Translations under genes and position numbers: made by a program
Part shown: positions 18,503 through 26,660 of the stretch, one piece after another
Position numbering within the stretch: the first letter of the stretch is position 1
How the letters are laid out: every line of letters begins with the position of its first letter
Source of the DNA: Draconibacterium orientale
Lineage (GTDB): Bacteria; Bacteroidota; Bacteroidia; Bacteroidales; Prolixibacteraceae
Direction: 5' to 3'
DNA: 64,000 nucleotides
Assembly (NCBI RefSeq): GCF_000626635.1
Contig: NZ_CP007451.1
Coordinates: 310,001-374,000 of the forward strand
Notes under the pieces: generated by a model
Databases searched by the model: none
Told to the model about the DNA's origin: nothing
What the model saw: the letters and a program-made list of their open reading frames with translations, nothing else

Positions 18503-19264
18503 TTAAAATTCGAATCGGTTTGGGAATAGTGTTTTAAGTCGTTTCTCGATTTCAACAGTTAAGTCCTTATATCCTTGCTCGTTTGGGTAATACAATAATG
18601 CCCGATGATGACCTAAATCAGTTGGGACATCATCAATTGATTGAGTAATCGGAACAACTGTTTTTCCTAATGTATGTGCAATACCAACTTCATAAAAAAC
18701 ATTCGGGTTTTTACCTGTAAAATCAGCAACAACAACTCTTGATGTGAAAATTAATTCAAAAATATCCTGAATAAATGTTGAATTCTCCCATATATCATCT
18801 GCTTTCATACAATCTAAATTCAATTTATCACAAGCATTTTTTACTGCATCAAATGATTTTTGTTGCTTAAAAGGAAGCATCATTGTTACTAGATTGTCAT
18901 TTTGCGATTTTAAAGGAACTTGAAAAACTTGTGGCGAAAAGGTTATTATTTTTTTTGGTGTGTCAGTATGAGCCGTGGAAATAAAATCAGAAACTAATGG
19001 TGTAGCAAACTTGTTTTCTATGTATGATTTTATTTCATTAAAATTTTTTTGGTCTCGTTTTAATATTTCAGTCAGAACTTCCAATATATTTCCTTCATAA
19101 TCTTCGTCACCAAAACTAAGGCTTTTTAATAGTCGTGAATGTCCCTCAATAACATCATAACATCCTAAAGAATATCCCAAATCCAACCAATCTGATTTTG
19201 TGAAATGTTTTGCAATCTGATTCTTAATATCAATTAATTCTTTTTGTTGTTCTTTTTTAATCAT
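18503..19264 (-). CDS. Effector-associated-like domain fused to nucleoside deoxyribosyltransferase/TIR-like domain
   Basis: The C-terminal half (about residues 107-250) has a strand ending RVVVADFTGKNPNVFYEVG (175-194), then AHTLGKTVVPI. This is typical of the nucleoside 2-deoxyribosyltransferase-like fold related to TIR and SLOG-type NAD-processing domains; E192 occupies the likely catalytic position. The N-terminal 70 residues are a compact helical domain (HFTKSDWLDLGYSLGC followed by LLKSL). They resemble the effector-associated or death-like adaptor domains that connect parts of bacterial conflict systems. That resemblance is weaker. It sits between the PLD-like and small membrane genes with short gaps (36 and 10 bases). 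I infer a nucleotide- or NAD-degrading effector recruited through its N-terminus. Confidence 0.7.
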   Translation of the reverse strand: MIKKEQQKELIDIKNQIAKHFTKSDWLDLGYSLGCYDVIEGHSRLLKSLSFGDEDYEGNILEVLTEILKRDQKNFNEIKSYIENKFATPLVSDFISTAHTDTPKKIITFSPQVFQVPLKSQNDNLVTMMLPFKQQKSFDAVKNACDKLNLDCMKADDIWENSTFIQDIFELIFTSRVVVADFTGKNPNVFYEVGIAHTLGKTVVPITQSIDDVPTDLGHHRALLYYPNEQGYKDLTVEIEKRLKTLFPNRFEF

Positions 19265-19300
19265 GGTTTAAGTTTTACAGTTGCACGGGTTTAGTATTCA

Positions 19301-20278
19301 TTATTCGTAATTATCTGTATTTGAAATATTTATTTCTATCCTTTTTAGGACATTTAAATTTTCTTCTAATGTCTGAAAGCTAATTTCACTAAATAAGGTT
19401 TCATTATCTCTCAACTCTGTTGTTGCTCTTTCAATGGTTTTTACAAACTCTGAGTGAAGAAAATTATATTCATTAATTATGTCTTCGTTTCTGAATTCTC
19501 TGTTTTCAGTTGTCTCGTTATAAATGTTTGAATAAGCAAAATCACATAGGTCATTGTATTTCTTTAATATGTTGGCATTATATTCATAAACTTGTTTGAA
19601 TAATTTTATATCGTATAATTGAAACCATTCTTCAATATTTTCATTTAATAATGTCTCCACTTCACCATAATTTCTTAAAGTATAGATTACTTTTTCAATT
19701 GAAGGATTTAGTCTTAATACTAATGGAAGGATTCTATTCCATACAGCAATTGTATTCGCAATTAAACCAGGAATAGCATTCATTGTCGGGCGTCTGTTAA
19801 TTTTACTAATTTCACGTTGAATAAAAAGTCGAAAATCTAATAATGTTCGTCTTTTCCAACTTCCATAAAGGTTATTATGCCTGTGAATCGTTACAACTTC
19901 GATTCTTTGCCGCCAACTTGTCTCGGTAAAATTGCTTGAACCATAATAAAGGTCATTTTCTGTCATCAACCATTTTGAGTGATTATTCCCATTCAATATT
20001 AATCCGATTCCATTTGTGATGCAAAAATTGATTATTGCTGGTTGGCTATTATTATAACCGGTCAGATTCGAAGGAATTATCATTAAAACGGGAATACCTT
20101 GTCTTACCTTGTTTTGAAGAATTCTAAAGAAGGAATAGCCAGCAGTTTTGAATGTAAAATTATACCCCCCAACAATAATGAAAGAATTTGCATTATTTAA
20201 AATGCTCAGAATTTCATTAGTAATGTCTTCACCACTATCTTTTATTCCCCATATCGAATAGCGATTATTTCCAATCAT
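19301..20278 (-). CDS. PLD-like protein with one HxK motif
   Basis: This 325-residue protein has an N-terminal alpha/beta domain with NSFIIVGGYNFTF near 31-43 and a single HSK...D motif (H100, K102, D109) followed by YYGSSNFTETSW. One HKD half-site per chain implies a homodimeric phospholipase D-type active site, the arrangement of Nuc-like endonucleases and some defence nucleases. The C-terminal 150 residues are helical and not recognised. Its start is 7 bases after the end of the nuclease-domain gene, so it is part of the GHKL cassette. Nuclease function is inferred from the family; the motif is visible. Confidence 0.75.
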   Translation of the reverse strand: MIGNNRYSIWGIKDSGEDITNEILSILNNANSFIIVGGYNFTFKTAGYSFFRILQNKVRQGIPVLMIIPSNLTGYNNSQPAIINFCITNGIGLILNGNNHSKWLMTENDLYYGSSNFTETSWRQRIEVVTIHRHNNLYGSWKRRTLLDFRLFIQREISKINRRPTMNAIPGLIANTIAVWNRILPLVLRLNPSIEKVIYTLRNYGEVETLLNENIEEWFQLYDIKLFKQVYEYNANILKKYNDLCDFAYSNIYNETTENREFRNEDIINEYNFLHSEFVKTIERATTELRDNETLFSEISFQTLEENLNVLKRIEINISNTDNYE

Positions 20279-20285
20279 TTGTGTT

Positions 20286-20792
20286 TTATTCTATTTGTAG
20301 TTTTTTGAAAAATATCTTATTTCGTAATGTTGCATCGCTTAATAACTTCTTGAAACTAATTATCTCGACATACATTTTGTATCCGTTATGAAATCCGAAA
20401 TATCCTTCTTGGTCAGGACTTAGAGTTAATTGATGTTTCTTAGCAAAACCGTGAATTTTGGAAGTTAGGTCACAAATTACGTATGCATAGACTGGAGTGT
20501 TGTCATTTGCTTTTATTTGTTCTAATCCTTCAGGCATTTCATATTTTCCGTCTCTTATTTTATCTAAATAGTTTCCTATTTGTAAAATAGGGTCATCTTC
20601 TTCTTTATAATTTTCTCTTTTGGGTCTTTTGAATTCAAAGATTGTTATTGGATTACTAAAATTATTATCTCCGTTTCTAAACGATTGCTTTTTGTCAAAA
20701 ACGACCAAATCAGGTTCACCTAACGCATCTTTTTTTTGTAGATATCTTTTTATCAGAGGCAACGTATTCTGAAAAAACCAATCTTTCATCAA
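20286..20792 (-). CDS. PD-(D/E)XK nuclease domain, frameshifted C-terminal part of the GHKL protein
   Basis: After about residue 21 the sequence reads DALGEPDLVVFDKK and then ITIFEFKRPKR. This is a PD-(D/E)XK nuclease core with D28, E53 and K55. The first 20 residues overlap the upstream gene in another frame and look non-native. Joining the frames at the A8 tract (20730-20737), by dropping one A, gives a continuous protein ...KISTKKDALGEPD... of about 660 residues. I therefore read this as the C-terminal domain of the GHKL protein rather than an independent gene. An internal start would still allow it to be made separately. The PLD gene follows 7 bases downstream. Confidence 0.75.
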   Translation of the reverse strand: MMKDWFFQNTLPLIKRYLQKKDALGEPDLVVFDKKQSFRNGDNNFSNPITIFEFKRPKRENYKEEDDPILQIGNYLDKIRDGKYEMPEGLEQIKANDNTPVYAYVICDLTSKIHGFAKKHQLTLSPDQEGYFGFHNGYKMYVEIISFKKLLSDATLRNKIFFKKLQIE

Positions 20793-22272
20793 TTAACCAT
20801 AAGTTATGCTCATGATATTCTGTGTTTTCAGAATCTCTACCCATTGGAAAAATTAAATTATGAACATCTTTCTCTAGTTCTCCTTTCCCATCATCCCTGC
20901 GTTTTAATAATTTCACAAACGCTTCTAAAACATTCTTCCGATTAAAAACATAATGGGCCAAATCACTTTTCCCAATCTCAGAAATTTTGGATATGGCTTT
21001 TGCCATATTCCCATCAATATCTTCATTGTCATCACTGAGCAATTCTTTAATCTCAGCTCTTGTTTGTAATTCCTTATTAAATTTTACTTTCTGTAATTCT
21101 ACCTCAATATCCTCATCTTTTAGGTTGTACGCAATACGTGAAATTTCAAGGTCCGGTAAATAAACTTTGTGCCAAGGAGCAGAATTATTAACGTAGTTTC
21201 TGATTCTCTGGCTTTTCTTTTCTGTACGTATTTGTACATCAGTCCCAAATACTTCTTTTGTAATTAGTGCTGCATTTGTTTCAATTTCAATTTGTGAATA
21301 CGGGAAGTAAATGCTACTTCCATCACGATGAAAATCAAAAGTTTCTCTTTCTGTAGATACATTTGAGTCAAGATAATCCCCTAAAACATAAGTCTTGATT
21401 ATATAATTTTTTTTGCTACCATTGGATTCGTCATAAAAATCATCTTCAAATTCAGGTACATATTTATGCAAAGGTGATTCAGTTACTTCTCTATTGTGAC
21501 CGGTAAGACTAATTTTACTTTTTTGACTTCCAGGAAAAAATATCTTAAATATTTTTGCAGTAAAAAGTGCTGAATGTCCATTGTTTTTTATTTCAAAGTC
21601 TTTACTGCTAAATAATTGAATCTCATTTTTCCCAGTTAAATAGTCATTCAGAATAATGTTTTGTGATGAATCTGCTTCTTTTACAATAATAGTAGGGCAT
21701 TTGAAAGAATCATTTATAAAGAAAATAAGTATTCGTTCGAGGATTCTTTTTGAAATTGTTTCTATTTGTTTCTCAAATGAATGCTCTTCTTTAAGGTTTT
21801 CTAAAAATAAGCTGGAATAAGAGTCTACTGCCTTAGTATCATCAATTGTTTCATCCACAATTATTTCATACTGTTTCCCAAATCTAAATTTTCGTAATTT
21901 AAAGTTTTCATTACCATCCTTAAAGACACTTTCAACTCTTACATTGTTAAAGTATTTGACAAACATGAATCTGCCAAAACCTTTACCTCCAATGTTTTTT
22001 CTTAGCTCACTATAAAAAGTATCGAATGAGTCACGGTTTTGTTGTGTGAAGCCTAATCCGTTATCTCTAATTTCAATTGATTTTATTTCAGGAGTTGAAT
22101 TATCAAATTCAAGAATCTTATCTCTTTGCAGAATAATTTCAATTTTACCGTTGTCATTTCCTTTTTCAATAATCGATTGAATCGAATTGACAATAGCTTC
22201 AATTATTGGAGTATAAACATTTGATTTACTCCTTATATTTTCAATAGTTCCTTGTATGTTAATTCTACTCAT
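20716..22272 (-). CDS. GHKL (Hsp90/MutL-like) ATPase, N-terminal part
   Basis: The Bergerat ATP-binding fold is clear: N-box EAIVN (E25, N29), G1 box DNGLGF (70-75) and G2 box GGKGFGR (95-101). The middle region (about 110-480) is a transducer-like segment without known motifs. The frame ends in RCVR, just past an A8 tract at 20730-20737, and the PD-(D/E)XK domain continues in the +1 frame. The intact product would be a GHKL ATPase-nuclease of about 660 residues, reminiscent of MutL-type ATP-gated nucleases. It is the first gene of the cassette; 413 gene-free bases lie upstream. The A8 tract is a typical site for phase variation or for a sequencing error. Confidence 0.82.
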   Translation of the reverse strand: MSRINIQGTIENIRSKSNVYTPIIEAIVNSIQSIIEKGNDNGKIEIILQRDKILEFDNSTPEIKSIEIRDNGLGFTQQNRDSFDTFYSELRKNIGGKGFGRFMFVKYFNNVRVESVFKDGNENFKLRKFRFGKQYEIIVDETIDDTKAVDSYSSLFLENLKEEHSFEKQIETISKRILERILIFFINDSFKCPTIIVKEADSSQNIILNDYLTGKNEIQLFSSKDFEIKNNGHSALFTAKIFKIFFPGSQKSKISLTGHNREVTESPLHKYVPEFEDDFYDESNGSKKNYIIKTYVLGDYLDSNVSTERETFDFHRDGSSIYFPYSQIEIETNAALITKEVFGTDVQIRTEKKSQRIRNYVNNSAPWHKVYLPDLEISRIAYNLKDEDIEVELQKVKFNKELQTRAEIKELLSDDNEDIDGNMAKAISKISEIGKSDLAHYVFNRKNVLEAFVKLLKRRDDGKGELEKDVHNLIFPMGRDSENTEYHEHNLWLIDERLVFSEYVASDKKISTKKRCVR

Positions 22273-22685
22273 GCTTATACTTTTAAATTGTGTTTCTATT
22301 TTTCTCTGTTAGCAATGGCCGTAACTGTAAATCCATTTTTGTATTTATCATTATACATCATTGCTGAAGGTTGAAATTAAGCCTTACGCATTTGAATTTA
22401 CTATAATTGGCACCCTTTTGTTGTAATAATGGTTTGTTCCAAACAATCTCTGGGATATGCAGATTCTTGCTAAGGCAATAACCCGATGGATATATTTGCC
22501 CTTAAAAACTATTATCCTGAATTTAAAAAGTTGTGTATTTAGAGATTGGTTTTTCATGTCAGGTTAATTTGGGTTGTAATTTACAAAATATTTGAACATA
22601 ATATTCTCATTAAATCCAAAGTTATTACCTGATATCTACTTTCATCTTGTAACTGTTGATGTTGAATGATTAATTTTTATATTCC
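22273..22685. other. Gene-free stretch between the GHKL cassette and the recombination genes
   Basis: No plausible gene is visible. A minus-strand -7-like element (TAACTTTG, reverse of 22617-22624) lies about 345 bases upstream of the GHKL start, but no matching -33 element is seen, so a promoter here is only tentative. Confidence 0.4.
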
Positions 22686-23156
22686 CTAAGCCTTCTTCTT
22701 TTCAGAAATGAAAGATAACAAGTCATTCATTTGCACCCGTTTCTGCCCCATTATCTCTACTTGCGGAATATCACCATCTTTTAACAGTTTGTATACGGAC
22801 GGTCGAGATAATTGAAGAAAATCACAAGTTTGATTGACTGTAAGTAACTTGAATCTTAGGATGTCGTTATTTAGGTTTTCATCACCAGCTAATAATTTAA
22901 CCAGTTGGCTGTGCAACAATACATAACCTGCAAAATCGAAAGAGTATTCTGCTTCTTCCGACATTTGTTGAATTTCAAACAATAAATTATTTTGCTTTAG
23001 TTCATCTATCATTTCATCAATCGAACTATATTTTTTATTCGAATTTCTAAATTGATAATTAAATTTTTCCCGAATACCTTTCCCTTTGAAATCATGGCGC
23101 AATAATTCCCGTAAAACAAACCGTATAAGTGAATGTTTCGATTTAAAATATCTCAT
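22686..23156 (-). CDS. HTH protein, excisionase-like, paired with the integrase
   Basis: Residues about 105-150 form a MerR/excisionase-type winged HTH: LLTVNQTCDFLQLSRPS, then VYKLLKDGDIP and a wing leading to LLSFI. The N-terminal 95 residues are helical and unrecognised, making it longer (156 residues) than a plain excisionase. Its ATG overlaps the integrase stop by 4 bases (ATGA), so the two are coupled. It probably acts as a recombination directionality factor or a regulator of the element. Confidence 0.75.
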   Translation of the reverse strand: MRYFKSKHSLIRFVLRELLRHDFKGKGIREKFNYQFRNSNKKYSSIDEMIDELKQNNLLFEIQQMSEEAEYSFDFAGYVLLHSQLVKLLAGDENLNNDILRFKLLTVNQTCDFLQLSRPSVYKLLKDGDIPQVEIMGQKRVQMNDLLSFISEKKKA

Positions 23157-24403
23157 TTGAATTTAAAATAATCTTCATATTTAATAAACGCATCTTGTGA
23201 TATATCACCTGCAATTTTCATATAATAATGTAGCGTTTCAATTTTTCGATGCCCAGTGTACCCCATCACAATAAAAGGTGAAATCCCAGAAATTAAGCAG
23301 TTCGTAACAAAAGTAGTCCTACCAACATGACTGCTGACAAGTTTATAAAGCGGTGTTTCCACTGGAATTTTCTTGTTTAAGGTTATTCTTAAACTTGAAA
23401 CTTCCTCTGTAAGTCCAGCATTTTTACACACATCCTTAATGAAGGTATTATATTGGTTCTCCCCTATCTCCTTACATTTTGCACCAATCTTGTAATCGTA
23501 CTTCGTTAATATTTCTTTTGCCATTGGATGAAGCGGAATATTAACTGTTGTGGTTGTTTTAAACATCTGAAAGGAAAGCATTTGATTCTTCACAAAATAC
23601 TTACTAATGCGTAAAAGGTCTGAAATCCTTACCCCTGTCATTATTTGGAAAAGAAACAAATCTTTTACTGTTTCCAAAGTTTTATCGTCAGTTGTCCAAT
23701 CAATAATTTTTTGCACATGTTCTTTCAATAACACAACCTTAGATTCAGATTCTTTTTTTCGGGATATTTTTTGGTATTCCTTATATGCCAGATTCTTATT
23801 AACTTTCAATGTGTCGGTCAAATAGTCCATGAATGTATTGAGCACACTTTGATATTTTGCGATGGTGTTAATACTTAAATCCTTTTTATCGCTTAGGTAT
23901 GTTGTTAACTCTTCCAAAAAATCTAATGTAATATCAGTCGTATATGTGTTTTTATGCTTTTTCTTTGGTATAAATTCCTCAAGAACAACTTTCAATGTGT
24001 TATACTTCTGAATTGTCCGAGACTCAACCTTTTTAGTCTTATACTCAATGAATTTATCAAACAATTCAAATATGTTCTTCTTCGCATCTTCGTTTATTCT
24101 TTGTGAAACGTCATAAATATCAGGTGTTATCTCACCATTATTTAATTCCAAATTTCGAAGTAACTCTTCAATTTCTAGTTTCCGTTTTTCTACGAGTAAC
24201 TTTGCACTTTTTAATGAATGCCTGTGACTTTTTATGCCATTAGAATCAAAATTATTCTTATTAACATATTCGCCAGTATTGACGTACCTGCGGATTTTTT
24301 TCTTATTCTCTTTATGTATAAATACAATCTCAAGATTTACACAACCTACATCTTTTGAATTAATATTTTTCAGAACAAATCTGACGTTTGTATTATAACT
24401 CAT
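23153..24403 (-). CDS. Tyrosine recombinase (integrase) of the defence-carrying element
   Basis: This 416-residue protein has an N-terminal Arm-type region, a SAM-like core-binding domain (about 110-205) and a catalytic domain with all expected residues: R259 in TGVRISDLL, a lysine near 282, H359 and R362 in SSHVGRTTF, H385 in GHRKIETLHYY and the nucleophile Y393 or Y394. This is the type found on Bacteroidota integrative elements and genomic islands. It lies at the junction between AT-rich defence genes (left) and ordinary housekeeping genes (right), with its 5' end facing the chromosome. It most likely integrated the whole left region, whose other end is outside the window. Confidence 0.93.
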   Translation of the reverse strand: MSYNTNVRFVLKNINSKDVGCVNLEIVFIHKENKKKIRRYVNTGEYVNKNNFDSNGIKSHRHSLKSAKLLVEKRKLEIEELLRNLELNNGEITPDIYDVSQRINEDAKKNIFELFDKFIEYKTKKVESRTIQKYNTLKVVLEEFIPKKKHKNTYTTDITLDFLEELTTYLSDKKDLSINTIAKYQSVLNTFMDYLTDTLKVNKNLAYKEYQKISRKKESESKVVLLKEHVQKIIDWTTDDKTLETVKDLFLFQIMTGVRISDLLRISKYFVKNQMLSFQMFKTTTTVNIPLHPMAKEILTKYDYKIGAKCKEIGENQYNTFIKDVCKNAGLTEEVSSLRITLNKKIPVETPLYKLVSSHVGRTTFVTNCLISGISPFIVMGYTGHRKIETLHYYMKIAGDISQDAFIKYEDYFKFK

Positions 24404-24542
24404 ATTTATACCAGTGTCTCATTCAGTGTCGTAATACATGTAAATGTATGTAAAGGTAAGAATTTTTAATTAAAAGAAGTCAGTGTTTACAGTATTTACA
24501 GAAGGTTCAGGAAATACCCAAACAGCCCGCCTCTCGCTACTG
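24404..24542. other. Probable element-chromosome junction (att region)
   Basis: This gap separates the integrase from backbone sequence. It contains tandem-like tgtttacagtatttacag near 24482 and a segment cccgcctctcgctact (24525-24540) that resembles a tRNA acceptor 3' end. No T-arm or cloverleaf can be built here, so only a remnant is possible. The partner att site lies outside the window; the call rests on location. Confidence 0.35.
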
Positions 24543-24577
24543 AAAAAAGGAGTCAGGTAATTACCCGGCTCCTTTTT
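24543..24577. terminator. Bidirectional intrinsic terminator
   Basis: An A-rich tract, a GGAG...CTCC stem with an inner GGTAATTACC palindrome and a T tract form a strong hairpin usable on both strands. No gene upstream on the plus strand explains it, which suits a terminator left behind from the gene at the original integration site. Confidence 0.7.
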
Positions 24578-24646
24578 CTTTTTTAATCCCAAGATTAAAA
24601 TCAGGCCTGTTTTTGTAAAACAAAAGGCAAATAAATCCCGCCACTG

Positions 24647-24685
24647 TTTTTGCACTGTCACGTCTGTACGAAATAATTATCTTTG
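24647..24685 (+). promoter_or_regulatory. Putative Bacteroidota promoter of the ABC-F gene
   Basis: TATCTTTG (24678-24685) fits the TAnnTTTG -7 element; TTTTTG at 24647-24652 is a possible -33 element, though the 25-base gap is somewhat long. Transcription would begin about 10 bases before the ATG at 24703. Confidence 0.45.
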
Positions 24686-24702
24686 GGCAATTTTTGTACA
24701 GA

Positions 24703-26649
24703 ATGATATCGATAGATAAAATAAATCTAAGTTTTGGCGGTTTCGAACTGTTTAAGGAAATCAGTTTTCTGGTTAACCCAAAAGACCGGATTGGACTAAT
24801 TGGTAAAAACGGAGCCGGGAAAAGTACCCTGCTAAAAATTATTACAGGCACCGAATCACCAACGGCCGGTACAGTTGCCGTTCCGAAAGAAACAAGCGTT
24901 GGGTATTTACCTCAGCAAATGGTGGTTTCTGATACCCGCACACTTAAAAATGAAGTTACACAGGCTTTTGAGGAGCTTTTAGCTATTGAAAAGAAAATAG
25001 CAAACCTAAACCACGAAATTGCCGAAAGCGAAGATTATCATTCTGATGAGTATTTAAAGAAACTCGACCTGGTTACCGAATACAACGAGCGTTACCAACT
25101 TTTAGGCGGCGACAACTACGAAGCCGAGCTGGAACAAACGCTTTTGGGATTGGGGTTCGAAAGATCTGATTTCGACCGTATGACCTCCGAATTTAGCGGA
25201 GGCTGGCGTATGCGTGTTGAGCTGGCAAAATTGTTACTTAAAAAACCAGATGTTTTTTTACTGGATGAGCCAACTAACCACCTCGACATCGAATCGATAC
25301 AGTGGTTGGAAGATTTTCTGAAAACATACAGTGGAGCTGTTATTTTGGTTTCGCACGATAAAGCCTTTCTTGATGCCGTTTGTAACCGCACAATAGAAAT
25401 TTCGCTGGGAAAAATTACCGACCAAAAAATGAATTATTCCCGTTTCATGGACTGGAAAGCCGAACAACGCGAGATTAATTTGGCAGCTTATACGAACCAG
25501 CAAAAAATGATTGAAGACACCGAACGGTTTATCGAACGTTTCCGGTATAAATCATCAAAAGCCGTGCAGGTTCAATCGAGGGTAAAACAGCTTGAAAAGC
25601 TGGACCGCATTGAAATAGAAGAAGAAGACAACTCGGCATTAAAAATTAATTTTCCACCACCACCGCGCTCGGGGCGTATTGTGATTGAAGCCAAACACAT
25701 TAGCAAATATTACGATTCGCTTCATGTGCTCGACGATATTGACCTTTCTATTGAGAATGGCGAAAAAATAGCGTTTGTTGGCCGTAACGGCGAAGGAAAA
25801 ACTACCCTTGCCCGGATTATCATGAACGAGCTGGAACACGGTGGCACAATGAAGCTGGGCCACAATGTAAAAATTGGCTACTTTGCCCAAAATCAAGCGC
25901 AGCTGTTAAACGGAGAACTTACGGTTTTTGAAACCATTGATGAAATTGCTGTTGGCGATATCCGCACAAAAATCAGAGATATTCTTGCTGCGTTTTTATT
26001 TCGTGGCGAAGACATTGATAAAAAGGTAAAAGTATTAAGTGGTGGCGAAAAGTCGCGACTGGCAATGATTCGCCTGATGCTTGAACCGGTAAACTTTCTT
26101 ATTCTGGATGAGCCAACCAACCACCTCGACATGCGTTCGAAAGAGATTTTAAAAAACGCACTGGCCAATTTCTCGGGAACCGTACTGGTGGTTTCGCACG
26201 ACCGTGATTTCCTGGATGGTTTGGTGAATTGCATTTACGAATTCAGAAATAAAAAGGCCAAACAACACCTGGGCGGCATTTTCGATTTTCTGTACCGAAA
26301 GAAAATGGAATCGTTGAAAGAACTGGAAAGTAAGAAAAAGAATACAAAAGCCGCAAAAGTTGTAACTTCGGAAAAAGAAAAGGATGAGCTTTCGTTTGAT
26401 GAAAAGAAAGAAATAAACCGCACCATTTCGCGAATGGAGAAAAGTGTAGCTCAAACCGAAGAGAGAATTGCGGAACTGGAGGCCAAAATCGAAGACATGG
26501 ACAAACTGCTTGCTAAACCCGAGAATATTGACGACCATTCGGTTTTTGAGCAGTACGAACAATTAAAAACAGACCTGGAACAGAGTATGCTCGATTGGGA
26601 GAATGCCCACGAAGAACTTGAAAACTGGAAGGCTAAAAAAACCTGGTAA
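24703..26649 (+). CDS. ABC-F family ATPase (Uup/EttA-like)
   Basis: This 648-residue soluble protein has two ABC domains and no membrane segments. Domain 1 has Walker A GKNGAGKST (34-42), a signature FSGGWRMR and LLDEPTNHLD. Domain 2 has GRNGEGKTT, LSGGEKSR and a second LDEPTNHLD. A charged linker joins them and a C-terminal coiled coil (about 560-648) resembles Uup/YdiF-type members. ABC-F proteins act on ribosomes, and some members affect DNA. I start at the ATG at 24703 (MISIDKINLSF), as the TTG at 24694 is less likely and too close to the putative promoter. The next gene, rlmB, follows after 11 bases, so both may form a ribosome-related operon. Nothing suggests an antibiotic-resistance subtype. 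Confidence 0.93.
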   Translation: MISIDKINLSFGGFELFKEISFLVNPKDRIGLIGKNGAGKSTLLKIITGTESPTAGTVAVPKETSVGYLPQQMVVSDTRTLKNEVTQAFEELLAIEKKIANLNHEIAESEDYHSDEYLKKLDLVTEYNERYQLLGGDNYEAELEQTLLGLGFERSDFDRMTSEFSGGWRMRVELAKLLLKKPDVFLLDEPTNHLDIESIQWLEDFLKTYSGAVILVSHDKAFLDAVCNRTIEISLGKITDQKMNYSRFMDWKAEQREINLAAYTNQQKMIEDTERFIERFRYKSSKAVQVQSRVKQLEKLDRIEIEEEDNSALKINFPPPPRSGRIVIEAKHISKYYDSLHVLDDIDLSIENGEKIAFVGRNGEGKTTLARIIMNELEHGGTMKLGHNVKIGYFAQNQAQLLNGELTVFETIDEIAVGDIRTKIRDILAAFLFRGEDIDKKVKVLSGGEKSRLAMIRLMLEPVNFLILDEPTNHLDMRSKEILKNALANFSGTVLVVSHDRDFLDGLVNCIYEFRNKKAKQHLGGIFDFLYRKKMESLKELESKKKNTKAAKVVTSEKEKDELSFDEKKEINRTISRMEKSVAQTEERIAELEAKIEDMDKLLAKPENIDDHSVFEQYEQLKTDLEQSMLDWENAHEELENWKAKKTW

Positions 26650-26660
26650 TAAAAGAAAAG

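Noticed and set aside
24500-24560. A complete tRNA gene next to the integrase
   Set aside because: An acceptor-like 3' end is visible but no T-arm, anticodon arm or D-arm can be built.
24703-26649. Antibiotic-resistance ABC-F protein
   Set aside because: The C-terminal coiled coil and backbone location next to rlmB fit the housekeeping Uup/EttA-like group, and no extended interdomain linker typical of resistance types is evident.
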